64,000 nucleotides of DNA, from contig JAPPMA010000094.1 of NCBI GenBank assembly GCA_028819295.1, positions 50,693 to 114,692 on the forward strand. The letters run 5' to 3'. The translations under genes and the position numbers were made by a program. Under the pieces are notes generated by a model that saw nothing but the letters and a program-made list of their open reading frames with translations, was not told the DNA's origin and did not search any database. Shown here piece after piece: positions 1 through 7,098 of the stretch (the first letter of the stretch is position 1; each line of letters begins with the position of its first letter). Origin of the DNA: a bacterium. Lineage in GTDB: Bacteria; Actinomycetota; Acidimicrobiia; Acidimicrobiales; Bin134.

Positions 1-129
1 AACCAACCGGCCCACCCGCGGTACCTTTTTCTTCCTTTGGGCCGGCTCCCCGCCGTATCCCCCCCTTGGGGGGGGGCGGTATTGGGGGGGGGGGGCCCGG
101 GGGCCCCGCCGGGGGGCCCAACGAGTCAA
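1..129. other. Low-complexity homopolymer-rich end, no gene
   Basis: This stretch is dominated by runs of C and G, including a run of about 13 G, and by GGGCCC-type strings unlike the rest of the window. I see no coding signal. It lies just downstream of the stop of the first binding-protein gene. It could be a strong GC hairpin region, but a contig-edge assembly artefact is at least as likely. Confidence 0.5.
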
Positions 130-1920
130 TCAGCCTTCGTCGATGTAGGCGTCGTGGAAGAGCAGTGCGCTCACCTGGGTGGCGATGACGCCCTTGACCT
201 CGGGCTTCAAGATGATCAGCTCTTGGACGGATTCAGTAATGGCGCTCGGCCAGGACTGCTGCCAAACCCTCCAGATCTCGGCTAGTGCGGCCTGGATCTG
301 TTCGGTGTTCGTGGCCACCTGGAGCTGGTCGATGGCCGCATCCATGTTGGGATCGGCATAGCCGATTCTATTGTTCCTAGCGTCAGACCGGAACTGGATC
401 ATCGGGAAGAACGGCGTCTCGTCGGCGATGTTGAAGCCCCAGCACGCCAGATCGAAGTCCGCGTTTCGCAGCACGATGGTGATGAGGTCCAAAATGGTGC
501 CGTCGTTGTCCAGTTCGACCTCGAATCCCGCGGCCTCCAGCAGGGCGACGACAGCAATGGCCCAGTCAATTCGGCTGGGTGCGTTGTGGCAGGCCAAACG
601 GATTGAGCCGTCCCAGCCAGTTTCGTCCTTCACCTCTTGGACCAGAACTCGGGCCCGGTCCAGGTCTTGCTGAACCTCGGGGAACAGAGCTGCGTCGTAG
701 TAGACCGAGTCGGGATGCATCAACGCGGTGTTCGCCTTGCCCAATCCCTCATTCGACCGCTGGTTCAACACGTCGACATCCACGGCGAGGGCAATCGCCT
801 CCCGCAGGCGCAGATCGGTGGTCGGCGGCGTCGAACCCCGCACGCCGTTGTTCATAAAGATCGAGCTGCCGCCATTTTGGAGGGATGAAAAGGCGTTCTC
901 GTCGTCGCCACTATCCACCGCGTCGGCGATCGTCCTCGCCTCCCGGAGGAAGGCAACGTTGATCTCATCATTCTGGAATGCCTCATAGGTGGCGGGCGCG
1001 CCGGGTATCCGGATGAAGCGGATGGTCTCGACGCAAACCGGGCCTCCCCAGTAGTCATCCTTGGCGGTCACCACGATCTCCTCGCCGGGGGCATAGCGCT
1101 CGATGTTGTAGGGACCGACACCGCCGTCTACCGGGTTCAGGTTGAACTCTTCCGTGCCCATGGCTTCAACCACGGTGGGGTTGACCACCATGCCCGGCTC
1201 ATCGGCCAGGGCATAGGGGAAGGTGCCCCACGGCCGATCGAGATGCAGCACCATGGTGAGGTTATCGATGATTTCCATCTCCTCGATCCAGGCGATGAAC
1301 GCGCTGCTTCCGTTGAGGGCATCCTCAGTCACGAATCGGTTGAGGCTGTACTGAACCGCCGCCGTGTCCAGCGGCGTGCCGTCGGGGAACGTGATCCCCG
1401 GGCGCAGCGTGAGAGTCCACTCGGTAAGGTCGTCGTTCGACGTCAACGACTCCGCCAAATGAGGCCTGTAGTCGCCCAGATCGTGGTCGTAGACCATGAG
1501 CTGGTCGTAGAGCGTTGACAGCTCGGTCATGCCGGTCACACCGCTGCCGGATGTGACAATCGGGTCGAGGCCGCGAGTCTCAGAAAAGACGCCCATGTCG
1601 ATCTGGGTGCCGGGCACGGTGGCTTCGCAGGCATCCATCATCGGCTCTTCCTCCGGGGGAGCCTCACCGTCGTCCCCGTCGTCGGCCGGTGCCGGATCGG
1701 GCGCATCGTCCCCGTCATCGGCCGGCTCAGGAGCGGGCGCATCGTCCCCGTCGTCGGCCGGTGCCGGAGCGGGCGCGTCGTCCCCGTCGTCGGCCGGCTC
1801 GGCCGGCGCCGGCTCCTCGGGGGCGGTTGCGACCCCGTCATCATCGTCGTTGCCGCAGGCCGCGGCCACCAGGCCGAAGACCATCAACAACGCCAACAGT
1901 TTCAATAGCCATGAACGCAT
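130..1920 (-). CDS. ABC transporter substrate-binding lipoprotein, peptide/nickel (SBP_bac_5) family
   Basis: An extracytoplasmic solute-binding lipoprotein of 596 aa. It starts with a basic-hydrophobic signal and a lipobox ending in Ala-Ala-Cys near residue 22, then CGNDDDD. A 12-residue Pro/Ala/Asp linker is repeated four times before the family 5 fold begins near residue 95. Family-like stretches include WTLTLRPGITFPDGTPL and the GGVGPYNIERYAPGEE region. The start has a GAGGGGG ribosome site 8 nt upstream. It is homologous to the binding protein at 7.1-8.9 kb but has no permease directly beside it; partners may lie left of the window. The substrate is unknown; peptides, nickel or opines are possible in this family. 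Confidence 0.9.
   Translation of the reverse strand: MRSWLLKLLALLMVFGLVAAACGNDDDDGVATAPEEPAPAEPADDGDDAPAPAPADDGDDAPAPEPADDGDDAPDPAPADDGDDGEAPPEEEPMMDACEATVPGTQIDMGVFSETRGLDPIVTSGSGVTGMTELSTLYDQLMVYDHDLGDYRPHLAESLTSNDDLTEWTLTLRPGITFPDGTPLDTAAVQYSLNRFVTEDALNGSSAFIAWIEEMEIIDNLTMVLHLDRPWGTFPYALADEPGMVVNPTVVEAMGTEEFNLNPVDGGVGPYNIERYAPGEEIVVTAKDDYWGGPVCVETIRFIRIPGAPATYEAFQNDEINVAFLREARTIADAVDSGDDENAFSSLQNGGSSIFMNNGVRGSTPPTTDLRLREAIALAVDVDVLNQRSNEGLGKANTALMHPDSVYYDAALFPEVQQDLDRARVLVQEVKDETGWDGSIRLACHNAPSRIDWAIAVVALLEAAGFEVELDNDGTILDLITIVLRNADFDLACWGFNIADETPFFPMIQFRSDARNNRIGYADPNMDAAIDQLQVATNTEQIQAALAEIWRVWQQSWPSAITESVQELIILKPEVKGVIATQVSALLFHDAYIDEG
1654..1797 (-). repeat. Four tandem 36-bp units coding the lipoprotein linker
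   Basis: Four 12-codon units (consensus PADDGDDAPAPA, residues 42-89 of the binding protein) form the linker between lipid anchor and domain. The last unit diverges to PADDGDDGEAPP. The period is an exact multiple of three, so unit gain or loss would keep frame and only change tether length. Confidence 0.85.
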
Positions 1921-2131
1921 ATTTTTTTCCCCCTCGTGGAAGTTGGTGCCGACACTCTAGGAGGCCCAACCAAATTGGGCAACAGAAGAGCCAGGCCATT
2001 GCCACGGCTGAGGATCAATCGAATCCCATCGGGGTTGCCACGGCGACGCAGCAGAATCGACGACTCGGAATCCACCTAGACTTGGTGAGCAGACAGAGGG
2101 TCGGGAACGCTCCAGACGGCTTCTCGCTCCG

Positions 2132-2797
2132 TCAAGATGGCGGGCTCACCTCATGGGCGACGGCGGCGGCAAAATCCTTGGTTCCGATATCTTCCAAACA
2201 CCAGGACGTCTCGGGTATTTGAGGGAACTGGCCAATGCACCTGGTCGCCCCGCGGCGCATTTCTTCGGGGATCTCCAATTCTGCGACCTTCAGCGACAGG
2301 CCCTTGCCGTGGGCTTTCACCAGCGCCTCTTTGATCGTCCAGAATCGGAAGAACGCATGCATCTGCTGACAACCCTCAAGCGACTCCAGCTCGGCCTTTT
2401 CTCGCGGGCTGAACACGCCTTCGATGAGGATGTCGAGATTTCGGCGCGGGGCCCGCTCCTCAACGTCTACTCCTAAGCGGCCACTGGGGGCCACGGCAAT
2501 CAATCCGTGGTTGCCGCTGTGGCTCACGTTAAAGCTGATGGATGCGGGCTGGCCGTCAACCAAGGCAACGGGCTTGCCGTGTTCGGCGGCCACGAATGCC
2601 AACGACTCGTTGGAACAGCCGACCTCGCGACACAAGACGGCACGGAGCGCAGCGCGGCACAGCACATAGCGTCGCCGAGCAACTGGAGACTGGAAGCGCT
2701 GCCACCGCAAGCGCTCTTCCCCGTCGAGCGAGGCAAGAGCTTCGGCCTCATGGGCGGCATTGGGTCTCAAGTCAACGTGGAGAATGGCGATGGACAT
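2132..2797 (-). CDS. 4'-phosphopantetheinyl transferase, Sfp type
   Basis: Transfers the phosphopantetheine arm of CoA to carrier-protein serines, so it would activate the ACPs of the polyketide synthase 26 kb away. Family motifs are clear: FNVSHSGNHGLIA, GVDVE (metal-binding Asp and Glu) and FRFWTIKEALVKAHGKGL. I chose the ATG at 2797 (MSIAILHVD...) because a GGGAG site lies upstream; the frame is open to 2857 but that extension looks non-coding. The length, 221 aa, suits the Sfp group. It is divergent from the hydrolase at 3.1 kb, a paralogue of one in the PKS locus, which supports a link to that pathway. Confidence 0.93.
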   Translation of the reverse strand: MSIAILHVDLRPNAAHEAEALASLDGEERLRWQRFQSPVARRRYVLCRAALRAVLCREVGCSNESLAFVAAEHGKPVALVDGQPASISFNVSHSGNHGLIAVAPSGRLGVDVEERAPRRNLDILIEGVFSPREKAELESLEGCQQMHAFFRFWTIKEALVKAHGKGLSLKVAELEIPEEMRRGATRCIGQFPQIPETSWCLEDIGTKDFAAAVAHEVSPPS

Positions 2798-2989
2798 ACT
2801 CTCGCTCCCCATGAATCGGCTGCGGCAGCAAATCGGCACACTAGCCAAACATTTCACGGCTGAAAAAGAGCACGAATACGTGATGATACCCCTACTTGAA
2901 AGCTCGACCCGGAGATATTAACTTGTGTTTTTTGACTTGGGGCTTATTTCCCAACAGCAACGGAGCCCGACAGCGAAGGAGCATGCACA

Positions 2990-3058
2990 GTGGCCACGAC
3001 CGAAGAGCGACTGCGGCCACCCACCCTCGACGAACCCGTGCCGTGGGTGCCGCTCTGA
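2990..3058 (+). CDS. Possible 22-residue small protein or gene-start remnant
   Basis: A GTG codon is preceded at 8 nt by AAGGAG and opens a short frame reading MATTEERLRPPTLDEPVPWVPL before TGA. The ribosome site is better than that of the hydrolase just downstream, so it could be a leader, or the surviving 5' end of a lost gene. I do not recognise the peptide. It is the only feature I can propose in the 294-bp divergent gap between the PPTase and the hydrolase. Confidence 0.25.
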   Translation: MATTEERLRPPTLDEPVPWVPL

Positions 3059-3091
3059 AGCGAACGAATTTCGACGGCCCCGCCAGCCAAG

Positions 3092-3991
3092 ATGTCGGCC
3101 ATATGGGAAATCCCGCCACCTCACGAGACCTTCAACACTAGCGTAGGCCAACAGACGCAGATCGCTCTGCGGCGCTACGGGAACCCCGACGGCCCCAGAC
3201 TGGTCTTGAGCCACGGCAACGGACTTGCCATCGACCTGTATTACCCGTTCTGGTCGTTGCTGATCGAGGACTTCGACCTGTTCGTGTACGACTTGCGCAA
3301 TCACGGGCGCAATGCGCTGGGGCCGCTTGCGGACCACAACATCCCCGTTTTCGCCAGGGATCAGGACACCGTCCTTGCGGCCATCGACGCCCGCTGCGGC
3401 AAGAAACCCACAGTCGGGGTCTTCCACTCTGTCTCTGCCCTGGCGACATTGCTTGCACCTAGCAACGGCTGCGAACTGGCGGCGGCCGTCTTGTTCGACC
3501 CTCCGCTTCGCAAGCCGGGATTCACGATAGAAGAACTGGACGAGGCCTCGCTGCGCAATGCCGCTATGGCCCGGCGCCGTTCTGCGCATTACGCCGACTT
3601 GCAGGAGTTCATCGACGGTGCCATGTTCTCCCCGAATTTTCGACATACGGTGCCCGGCGTGATCGAACTGCTGGCCGAGACGACGCTCAGGCCGAGCCCA
3701 TCGGGGGCAGGCTACGAACTGTGCTGTCCGCCCGCTTACGAGTCTCAGCTCATGGAATACGGTCGACTCTTCGCCGCCGTGGTGGACCTGCCCGGCTATG
3801 GATGCCCGACCAAGGTAATCGGCGCAGATCCGACACTCCCGTACTCATACCTTCCGACCTACGACCTGTCTGGAATGGTCGGCGTTGCCTATGACTTCCT
3901 CCCGGGTGCAACTCACCTGCTTCAGCTTGAGCAGCCTGAGATATCTGTCAGCACGATGCTCGAGTTCCTCGGCGAGCAAGGCCTCGTCTAG
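3092..3991 (+). CDS. Alpha/beta hydrolase with FHS-type nucleophile elbow
   Basis: A 299-aa alpha/beta-hydrolase-fold protein. The oxyanion motif SHGNG is at residues 40-44, followed by YDLRNHG at about 66-72, and the presumed nucleophile is Ser113 in GVFHSVS rather than the usual GHSxG. A C-terminal GATHLLQLEQPE supplies a likely catalytic His. It is a clear paralogue of the hydrolase at 26.5-27.4 kb (same NPDGPRLVLSHG, YYP and GVFHS blocks) and of a broken copy at 28.7 kb. The substrate is unknown; thioester or ester release for the PKS pathway is a guess from context. The stop codon is part of the CTAGTGGTGTGTC motif. Confidence 0.8.
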   Translation: MSAIWEIPPPHETFNTSVGQQTQIALRRYGNPDGPRLVLSHGNGLAIDLYYPFWSLLIEDFDLFVYDLRNHGRNALGPLADHNIPVFARDQDTVLAAIDARCGKKPTVGVFHSVSALATLLAPSNGCELAAAVLFDPPLRKPGFTIEELDEASLRNAAMARRRSAHYADLQEFIDGAMFSPNFRHTVPGVIELLAETTLRPSPSGAGYELCCPPAYESQLMEYGRLFAAVVDLPGYGCPTKVIGADPTLPYSYLPTYDLSGMVGVAYDFLPGATHLLQLEQPEISVSTMLEFLGEQGLV

Positions 3992-4002
3992 TGGTGTGTC
4001 TT
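3988..4002. repeat. Boundary motif copy 1 (CTAGTGGTGTGTCTT)
   Basis: First of three copies of a 13-bp word, CTAGTGGTGTGTC; the copy at 40639 shares 15 bp with it. Here the TAG is the hydrolase stop codon. It lies between a PKS-type hydrolase and the deleted permease relic. Function unknown; see findings. Confidence 0.6.
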
Positions 4003-4024
4003 GGGTTTATTCGCGCGTGTCCTG

Positions 4025-4162
4025 CTAGGCAGAGCCTCTGACCTGCACGGTAACGATATCCAATCCGCCGCCAGCGCCAGCACCACACCCCAGAAGCCCG
4101 GCGACAGCCGCAATACCCGGAGGGCAGTGCTCATCAGGCTCGTATCGAATGGCGTCGCCCAT
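4025..4162 (-). pseudogene. Internally deleted relic of the permease gene at 38.8-40.5 kb
   Basis: On the minus strand a 45-codon open frame begins MGDAIRYEPDEHCPPGIAAV and ends GLDIVTVQVRGSA. The intact permease begins MSDAIRYEPDEHCPLGITAV and ends GLDIVAVNVNGSA. The relic therefore joins the two termini of that gene with over 500 codons missing. DNA identity is near perfect over the first 13 codons and then decays through a small indel. It fills most of the gap between the hydrolase and the toxin-antitoxin pair. Confidence 0.85.
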
Positions 4163-4184
4163 AGGTGCTGCTTCCAATAGTGAC

Positions 4185-4216
4185 TATGGCTAGACTATGG
4201 TCAAATCTTAGCCATA
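4185..4216. promoter_or_regulatory. Inverted repeat, likely operator of the Phd/VapC pair
   Basis: TATGGCTA (4185-4192) and TAGCCATA (4209-4216) form a perfect 8-bp inverted repeat just upstream of the GGAGG site of the antitoxin gene. Phd/YefM antitoxins usually repress their own operon by binding such palindromes, so this is the expected operator; binding itself is inferred. Confidence 0.55.
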
Positions 4217-4231
4217 ACCCTTGGAGGAACC

Positions 4232-4534
4232 ATGTCTAGCCCATCAGCAGAGCAAACCATCGCTGCGGGGGACTTCAAGTCCAAGTGTTTGGCCCTAATG
4301 GACAGGGTGCGAGACGAAGGAGTGGAGTTTGTGATCACCAAGTACGGCCATCCTGTGGCCCGGCTCGTGCCATGCGAGCCGAAGCGAGAAGTGCCCACTC
4401 TACGGGGCATGGGACGCGACCAGATCGCCATCCACGGTGACCTGACCGAACCGACCTTCGGCGATGAACCGGTGGAGGAGATGCTGGCCAACTGGGATGC
4501 CGTGCACCACTCTCGTGCAGACGACTCAGCCTGA
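4232..4534 (+). CDS. Antitoxin, Phd/YefM family
   Basis: A 100-aa protein with the Phd/YefM pattern: an N-terminal AAGDFKSKCLALMDRV DNA-binding/dimer segment followed by VEFVITKYGHPVARLVP. The acidic C-terminal half would wrap the toxin. Strong GGAGG ribosome site, with ATG 5 nt on. Its TGA overlaps the ATG of the PIN toxin by one base (TGATG), the normal coupled arrangement. It would neutralise the toxin and autoregulate through the inverted repeat upstream. Confidence 0.9.
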   Translation: MSSPSAEQTIAAGDFKSKCLALMDRVRDEGVEFVITKYGHPVARLVPCEPKREVPTLRGMGRDQIAIHGDLTEPTFGDEPVEEMLANWDAVHHSRADDSA

Positions 4535-4938
4535 TGCTGATCGCTGACACCCATGTTCTGCTCTGGGAATTGAGCGACATGGGAAATGTTCCACCCGCGG
4601 TCAGCACGGCAATTCAAGACGCCCTCGCCTCCTCCGAGCTTGCTGTGTCTACCGCCACCTATTGGGAGCTTGGGGAGCTCTTGCGCAAGGGCAGGGTCGA
4701 ACTGGCCGGGGGCTTGAGAACTTGGCGATCGCGGCTTCGGGATAGTGGCCTCCTTGAACTTCCCATTGACACAGAGATCGCGCTGAGGGCCGTAGAGCTG
4801 CGAGACCAAGCCGGCCCCAACGATGCTGCCGACCGATTCATCATGGCCACCGCGTTGACTCGCAATGCGGTACTTGTCACCGCCGATCAGGAGATTCTGG
4901 CCTGGAACGGCCCCCTCGACTGCATAGATGCGATCTGA
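4534..4938 (+). CDS. Toxin, PIN-domain (VapC-like) ribonuclease
   Basis: A 134-aa PIN domain. The acidic residues expected for the metal site are visible: Asp5 in IADTHVLLWEL, Glu near residue 45 in ATYWELGELLRKG, and the Asp pair of GPNDAADRFIMATAL, followed by VLVTAD. The family cleaves RNA (tRNA or rRNA in studied members). Coupled to the antitoxin. It ends 36 bp before the stop of the convergent transporter genes, in the repeat-marked region next to the permease relic. Confidence 0.9.
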   Translation: MLIADTHVLLWELSDMGNVPPAVSTAIQDALASSELAVSTATYWELGELLRKGRVELAGGLRTWRSRLRDSGLLELPIDTEIALRAVELRDQAGPNDAADRFIMATALTRNAVLVTADQEILAWNGPLDCIDAI

Positions 4939-4974
4939 AGAGCGCGAAGCTCGGGAGCGGTCGCTGCTGGCCGC

Positions 4975-6042
4975 TTAGAGCTTGGCTTCGCGGGGGTCCC
5001 AGAGGGCTCGGAGCGATTCCCCGATGCGGTTCAGCGACAGCACGGTGAGGAACATCATCACTCCGGGTACGAACACGATGTGGGGGGCCTTTTCCAGCAG
5101 ATTCGGATCGCGGCCCTCCTGGATCATGTTGCCCCACGTGGGCGTGCTGATGGGATCGATGCCCACCCCCAAGAAGGCCAACGAGGTCTCAGCCACGATC
5201 AACACCGCCACGACAATGAAGGCATAGGAGGCCAGCGGCAGGGCCACGTTGGGCATGATCTCCCGAAACAGAATGCGGCTGTTGGACGCACCCATGGCCT
5301 TGGCTGCGGTAACGAACTCCCGAGCCGCGAACGTCAGTGTGTTGGCCCGCGACAGTCGTCCCATGGTGGGGATGCTCAATACCGACAGCGCGAGCGTGAT
5401 GACCAGCACGCTGCCCCCGAAGATAGCCACAATAGAAAAAAGCAGAATGAGGGCAGGGAAGGCCAAAACGGCGTCGGTAATGATGTTGAAGGTTCCTTCG
5501 GTTGCCCCCCGAAAGAAGCCGGCAGCCAGACCGATAACCGACCCCACCGCCAAGCCGATGCCCACGGCGCCCAGGCCCACAATGAGGGAGATTCTCGCCC
5601 CCCGGATGCTCTGGTTCATAACGCTCTTGCCCAAACGATCGGTGCCCATCGGCTCGTCGGTGGTGAACGACGGGGGCCGTTCCCGATCCTGGAAATTGGC
5701 CTCCAAGCTGTCGAACAGCCCGCCCAGTTGCAAGAACACGAAGAGCACCAGTACAAACAGCCAGACCATGGAAATCCATGTAGTGGGGTCCACCCGAGAT
5801 CCGAATGCTGCTCGGATAAGCTGCCCCACCCCGGTAAGGATGCCGTATATCCCTCCCAGAGCGAGGATCACCTGAAGCCAGGCGACGGCGTCGTAGGCCA
5901 CCAAAAGCTGCACCAGCAGCAGGGCAACTCCTGCAACCAATCGGATGCTTCCCTCCCAAGCGAGCCGAACGCGACGCCCTCGTTCGGGGTCAACGACAAC
6001 TGGCTCCTCAGACCTAGCGACAATCCCAGCTACGTCAGCCAC
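4975..6042 (-). CDS. ABC transporter permease, DppC-like
   Basis: Inner-membrane permease of a peptide/nickel-type importer, 355 aa. An N-terminal extension carries two or three hydrophobic segments (VALLLVQLLVAY, MVWLFVLVLFVFL). The binding-protein-dependent permease domain follows, with the EAA loop at REFVTAAKAMGASNSRILFREIMPN. I chose GTG 6042, preceded by GAGGA at 6 nt and overlapping the DppB stop by 8 nt; a TTG at 6060 is also in frame. It ends the run SBP-DppB-DppC; no ATPase gene follows before the toxin-antitoxin pair, so the ATPases must be elsewhere. Confidence 0.9.
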   Translation of the reverse strand: MADVAGIVARSEEPVVVDPERGRRVRLAWEGSIRLVAGVALLLVQLLVAYDAVAWLQVILALGGIYGILTGVGQLIRAAFGSRVDPTTWISMVWLFVLVLFVFLQLGGLFDSLEANFQDRERPPSFTTDEPMGTDRLGKSVMNQSIRGARISLIVGLGAVGIGLAVGSVIGLAAGFFRGATEGTFNIITDAVLAFPALILLFSIVAIFGGSVLVITLALSVLSIPTMGRLSRANTLTFAAREFVTAAKAMGASNSRILFREIMPNVALPLASYAFIVVAVLIVAETSLAFLGVGIDPISTPTWGNMIQEGRDPNLLEKAPHIVFVPGVMMFLTVLSLNRIGESLRALWDPREAKL

Positions 6043-6988
6043 GTCTGATCCTCGGGTCAAGCAGGGCGTAGGCGATCTCCACCAACATGTTCAACAGGAT
6101 GTAGGCCACCGCCACCACCAGCACCAACCCCTGAAGAACCACCAAGTCATTGCCGTTGATGGAGTCAACCATCTTGAGCCCTATCCCCGGAAGCTGGAAC
6201 AACACCTCGATGATCACGGTGCCGCCGATAAGGCGGCCAGTGCTCACCCCGGCCAAGGTGATAAGGGAGAAAGAGGACGGCCGCAGGGCATGGCGGAACA
6301 AAACGTGCGCGGGCGACATGCCCTTGGCTCGGGCCGTCAGCACAAAGTCGTTTTGAAGGGTGGCCATCATGTCGGCCCGCAACAGCCGCTGGAACACGGC
6401 GATCTCGGTCAGGGCCAAGGCAATCACCGGCATGATCAAGCGGCGCGTGTGGTCCCACCAGTCCCACTCGGTGAGACGGGTCCAACCCTGGGGCGGCAGA
6501 AGATCAAGCTGGTTGAACAAAATGAATATCAGCAGGATGCCGACCAGGAAAGAAGGCAGGGAAATAGCGGCAAACGAGGCCGCATTCAACGCTCGATCGA
6601 TTCTTCGGCCCGCCCGATAGGCGGCATACACCCCCAGCGGAATAGCCAGAATCAAAGCCAGAGCCTGAGCCACCAGGGTCAGCTCCAATGTGATGGGCAG
6701 CCGCTGTCGGATGGTGTCCGACACCTTCAGGCCATGGGTCTTCACCGACTCGCCGAGGTCGCCGGTGACCACGTCGCCCAGCCACTTTCCGTAGCGGACC
6801 ATCACGTTCTCGTCGAGTCGAAGCTCCCGGTTGACCAACTCCCGGGCGGCGGGCTCCTGGGCCCGCTCTTGGCCCAGCAGACGGATGGTGGGATCACCGG
6901 GCAGCAGCTCCACATAGAAGGAGGAGAAGAAGCTCACAAGAATCAGCACCGGAATGATCCGGATGATGGTGCGCCCGATGGTTCTCAA
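6035..6988 (-). CDS. ABC transporter permease, DppB-like
   Basis: A 317-aa membrane permease. It has an N-terminal TM (IIRIIPVLILVSFFSSF), then the DppB signature GDPTIRLLGQE and NRELRLDENVMVRYGKWLGDVVTGDLGES. Five further TM segments and an EAA loop (DFVLTARAKGMSPAHVLFRHALRP) follow. The start codon is TTG, with GGAGG about 10 nt upstream. It pairs with the DppC protein through an overlapping junction and with the binding protein upstream, from which it is separated by a strong hairpin. Confidence 0.92.
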   Translation of the reverse strand: MRTIGRTIIRIIPVLILVSFFSSFYVELLPGDPTIRLLGQERAQEPAARELVNRELRLDENVMVRYGKWLGDVVTGDLGESVKTHGLKVSDTIRQRLPITLELTLVAQALALILAIPLGVYAAYRAGRRIDRALNAASFAAISLPSFLVGILLIFILFNQLDLLPPQGWTRLTEWDWWDHTRRLIMPVIALALTEIAVFQRLLRADMMATLQNDFVLTARAKGMSPAHVLFRHALRPSSFSLITLAGVSTGRLIGGTVIIEVLFQLPGIGLKMVDSINGNDLVVLQGLVLVVAVAYILLNMLVEIAYALLDPRIRRG

Positions 6989-7045
6989 CTTGCTGTCACC
7001 TCCCCCTGCGCTTCAGCGAGGCCCAAAGATAATGCCCGATAGAGC

Positions 7046-7076
7046 AGGGGGTGGGCACTGATCGTGCCCACCCCCT
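7046..7076. terminator. Perfect 13-bp hairpin between binding protein and permeases
   Basis: AGGGGGTGGGCAC (7046-7058), a 5-nt loop, then the exact complement GTGCCCACCCCCT (7064-7076). There is no clear T run. In transporter operons such stems often act as partial terminators or as 3' stabilisers, giving more binding-protein message than permease message; that role is inferred from position. Confidence 0.6.
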
Positions 7077-7098
7077 CGTTCTCAGATGAGTTTCTCAG

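Noticed and set aside
1964-1980. GCCCAA-loop-TTGGGC hairpin between the first binding protein and the PPTase
   Set aside because: Only a 6-bp stem with no T run; too common in this GC context to call a terminator.
5080-7042. Long plus-strand open frames opposite the DppB/DppC genes
   Set aside because: His/Gln/Gly-rich translations with no domain pattern; they mirror the well-supported minus-strand permeases and are a GC-codon artefact.
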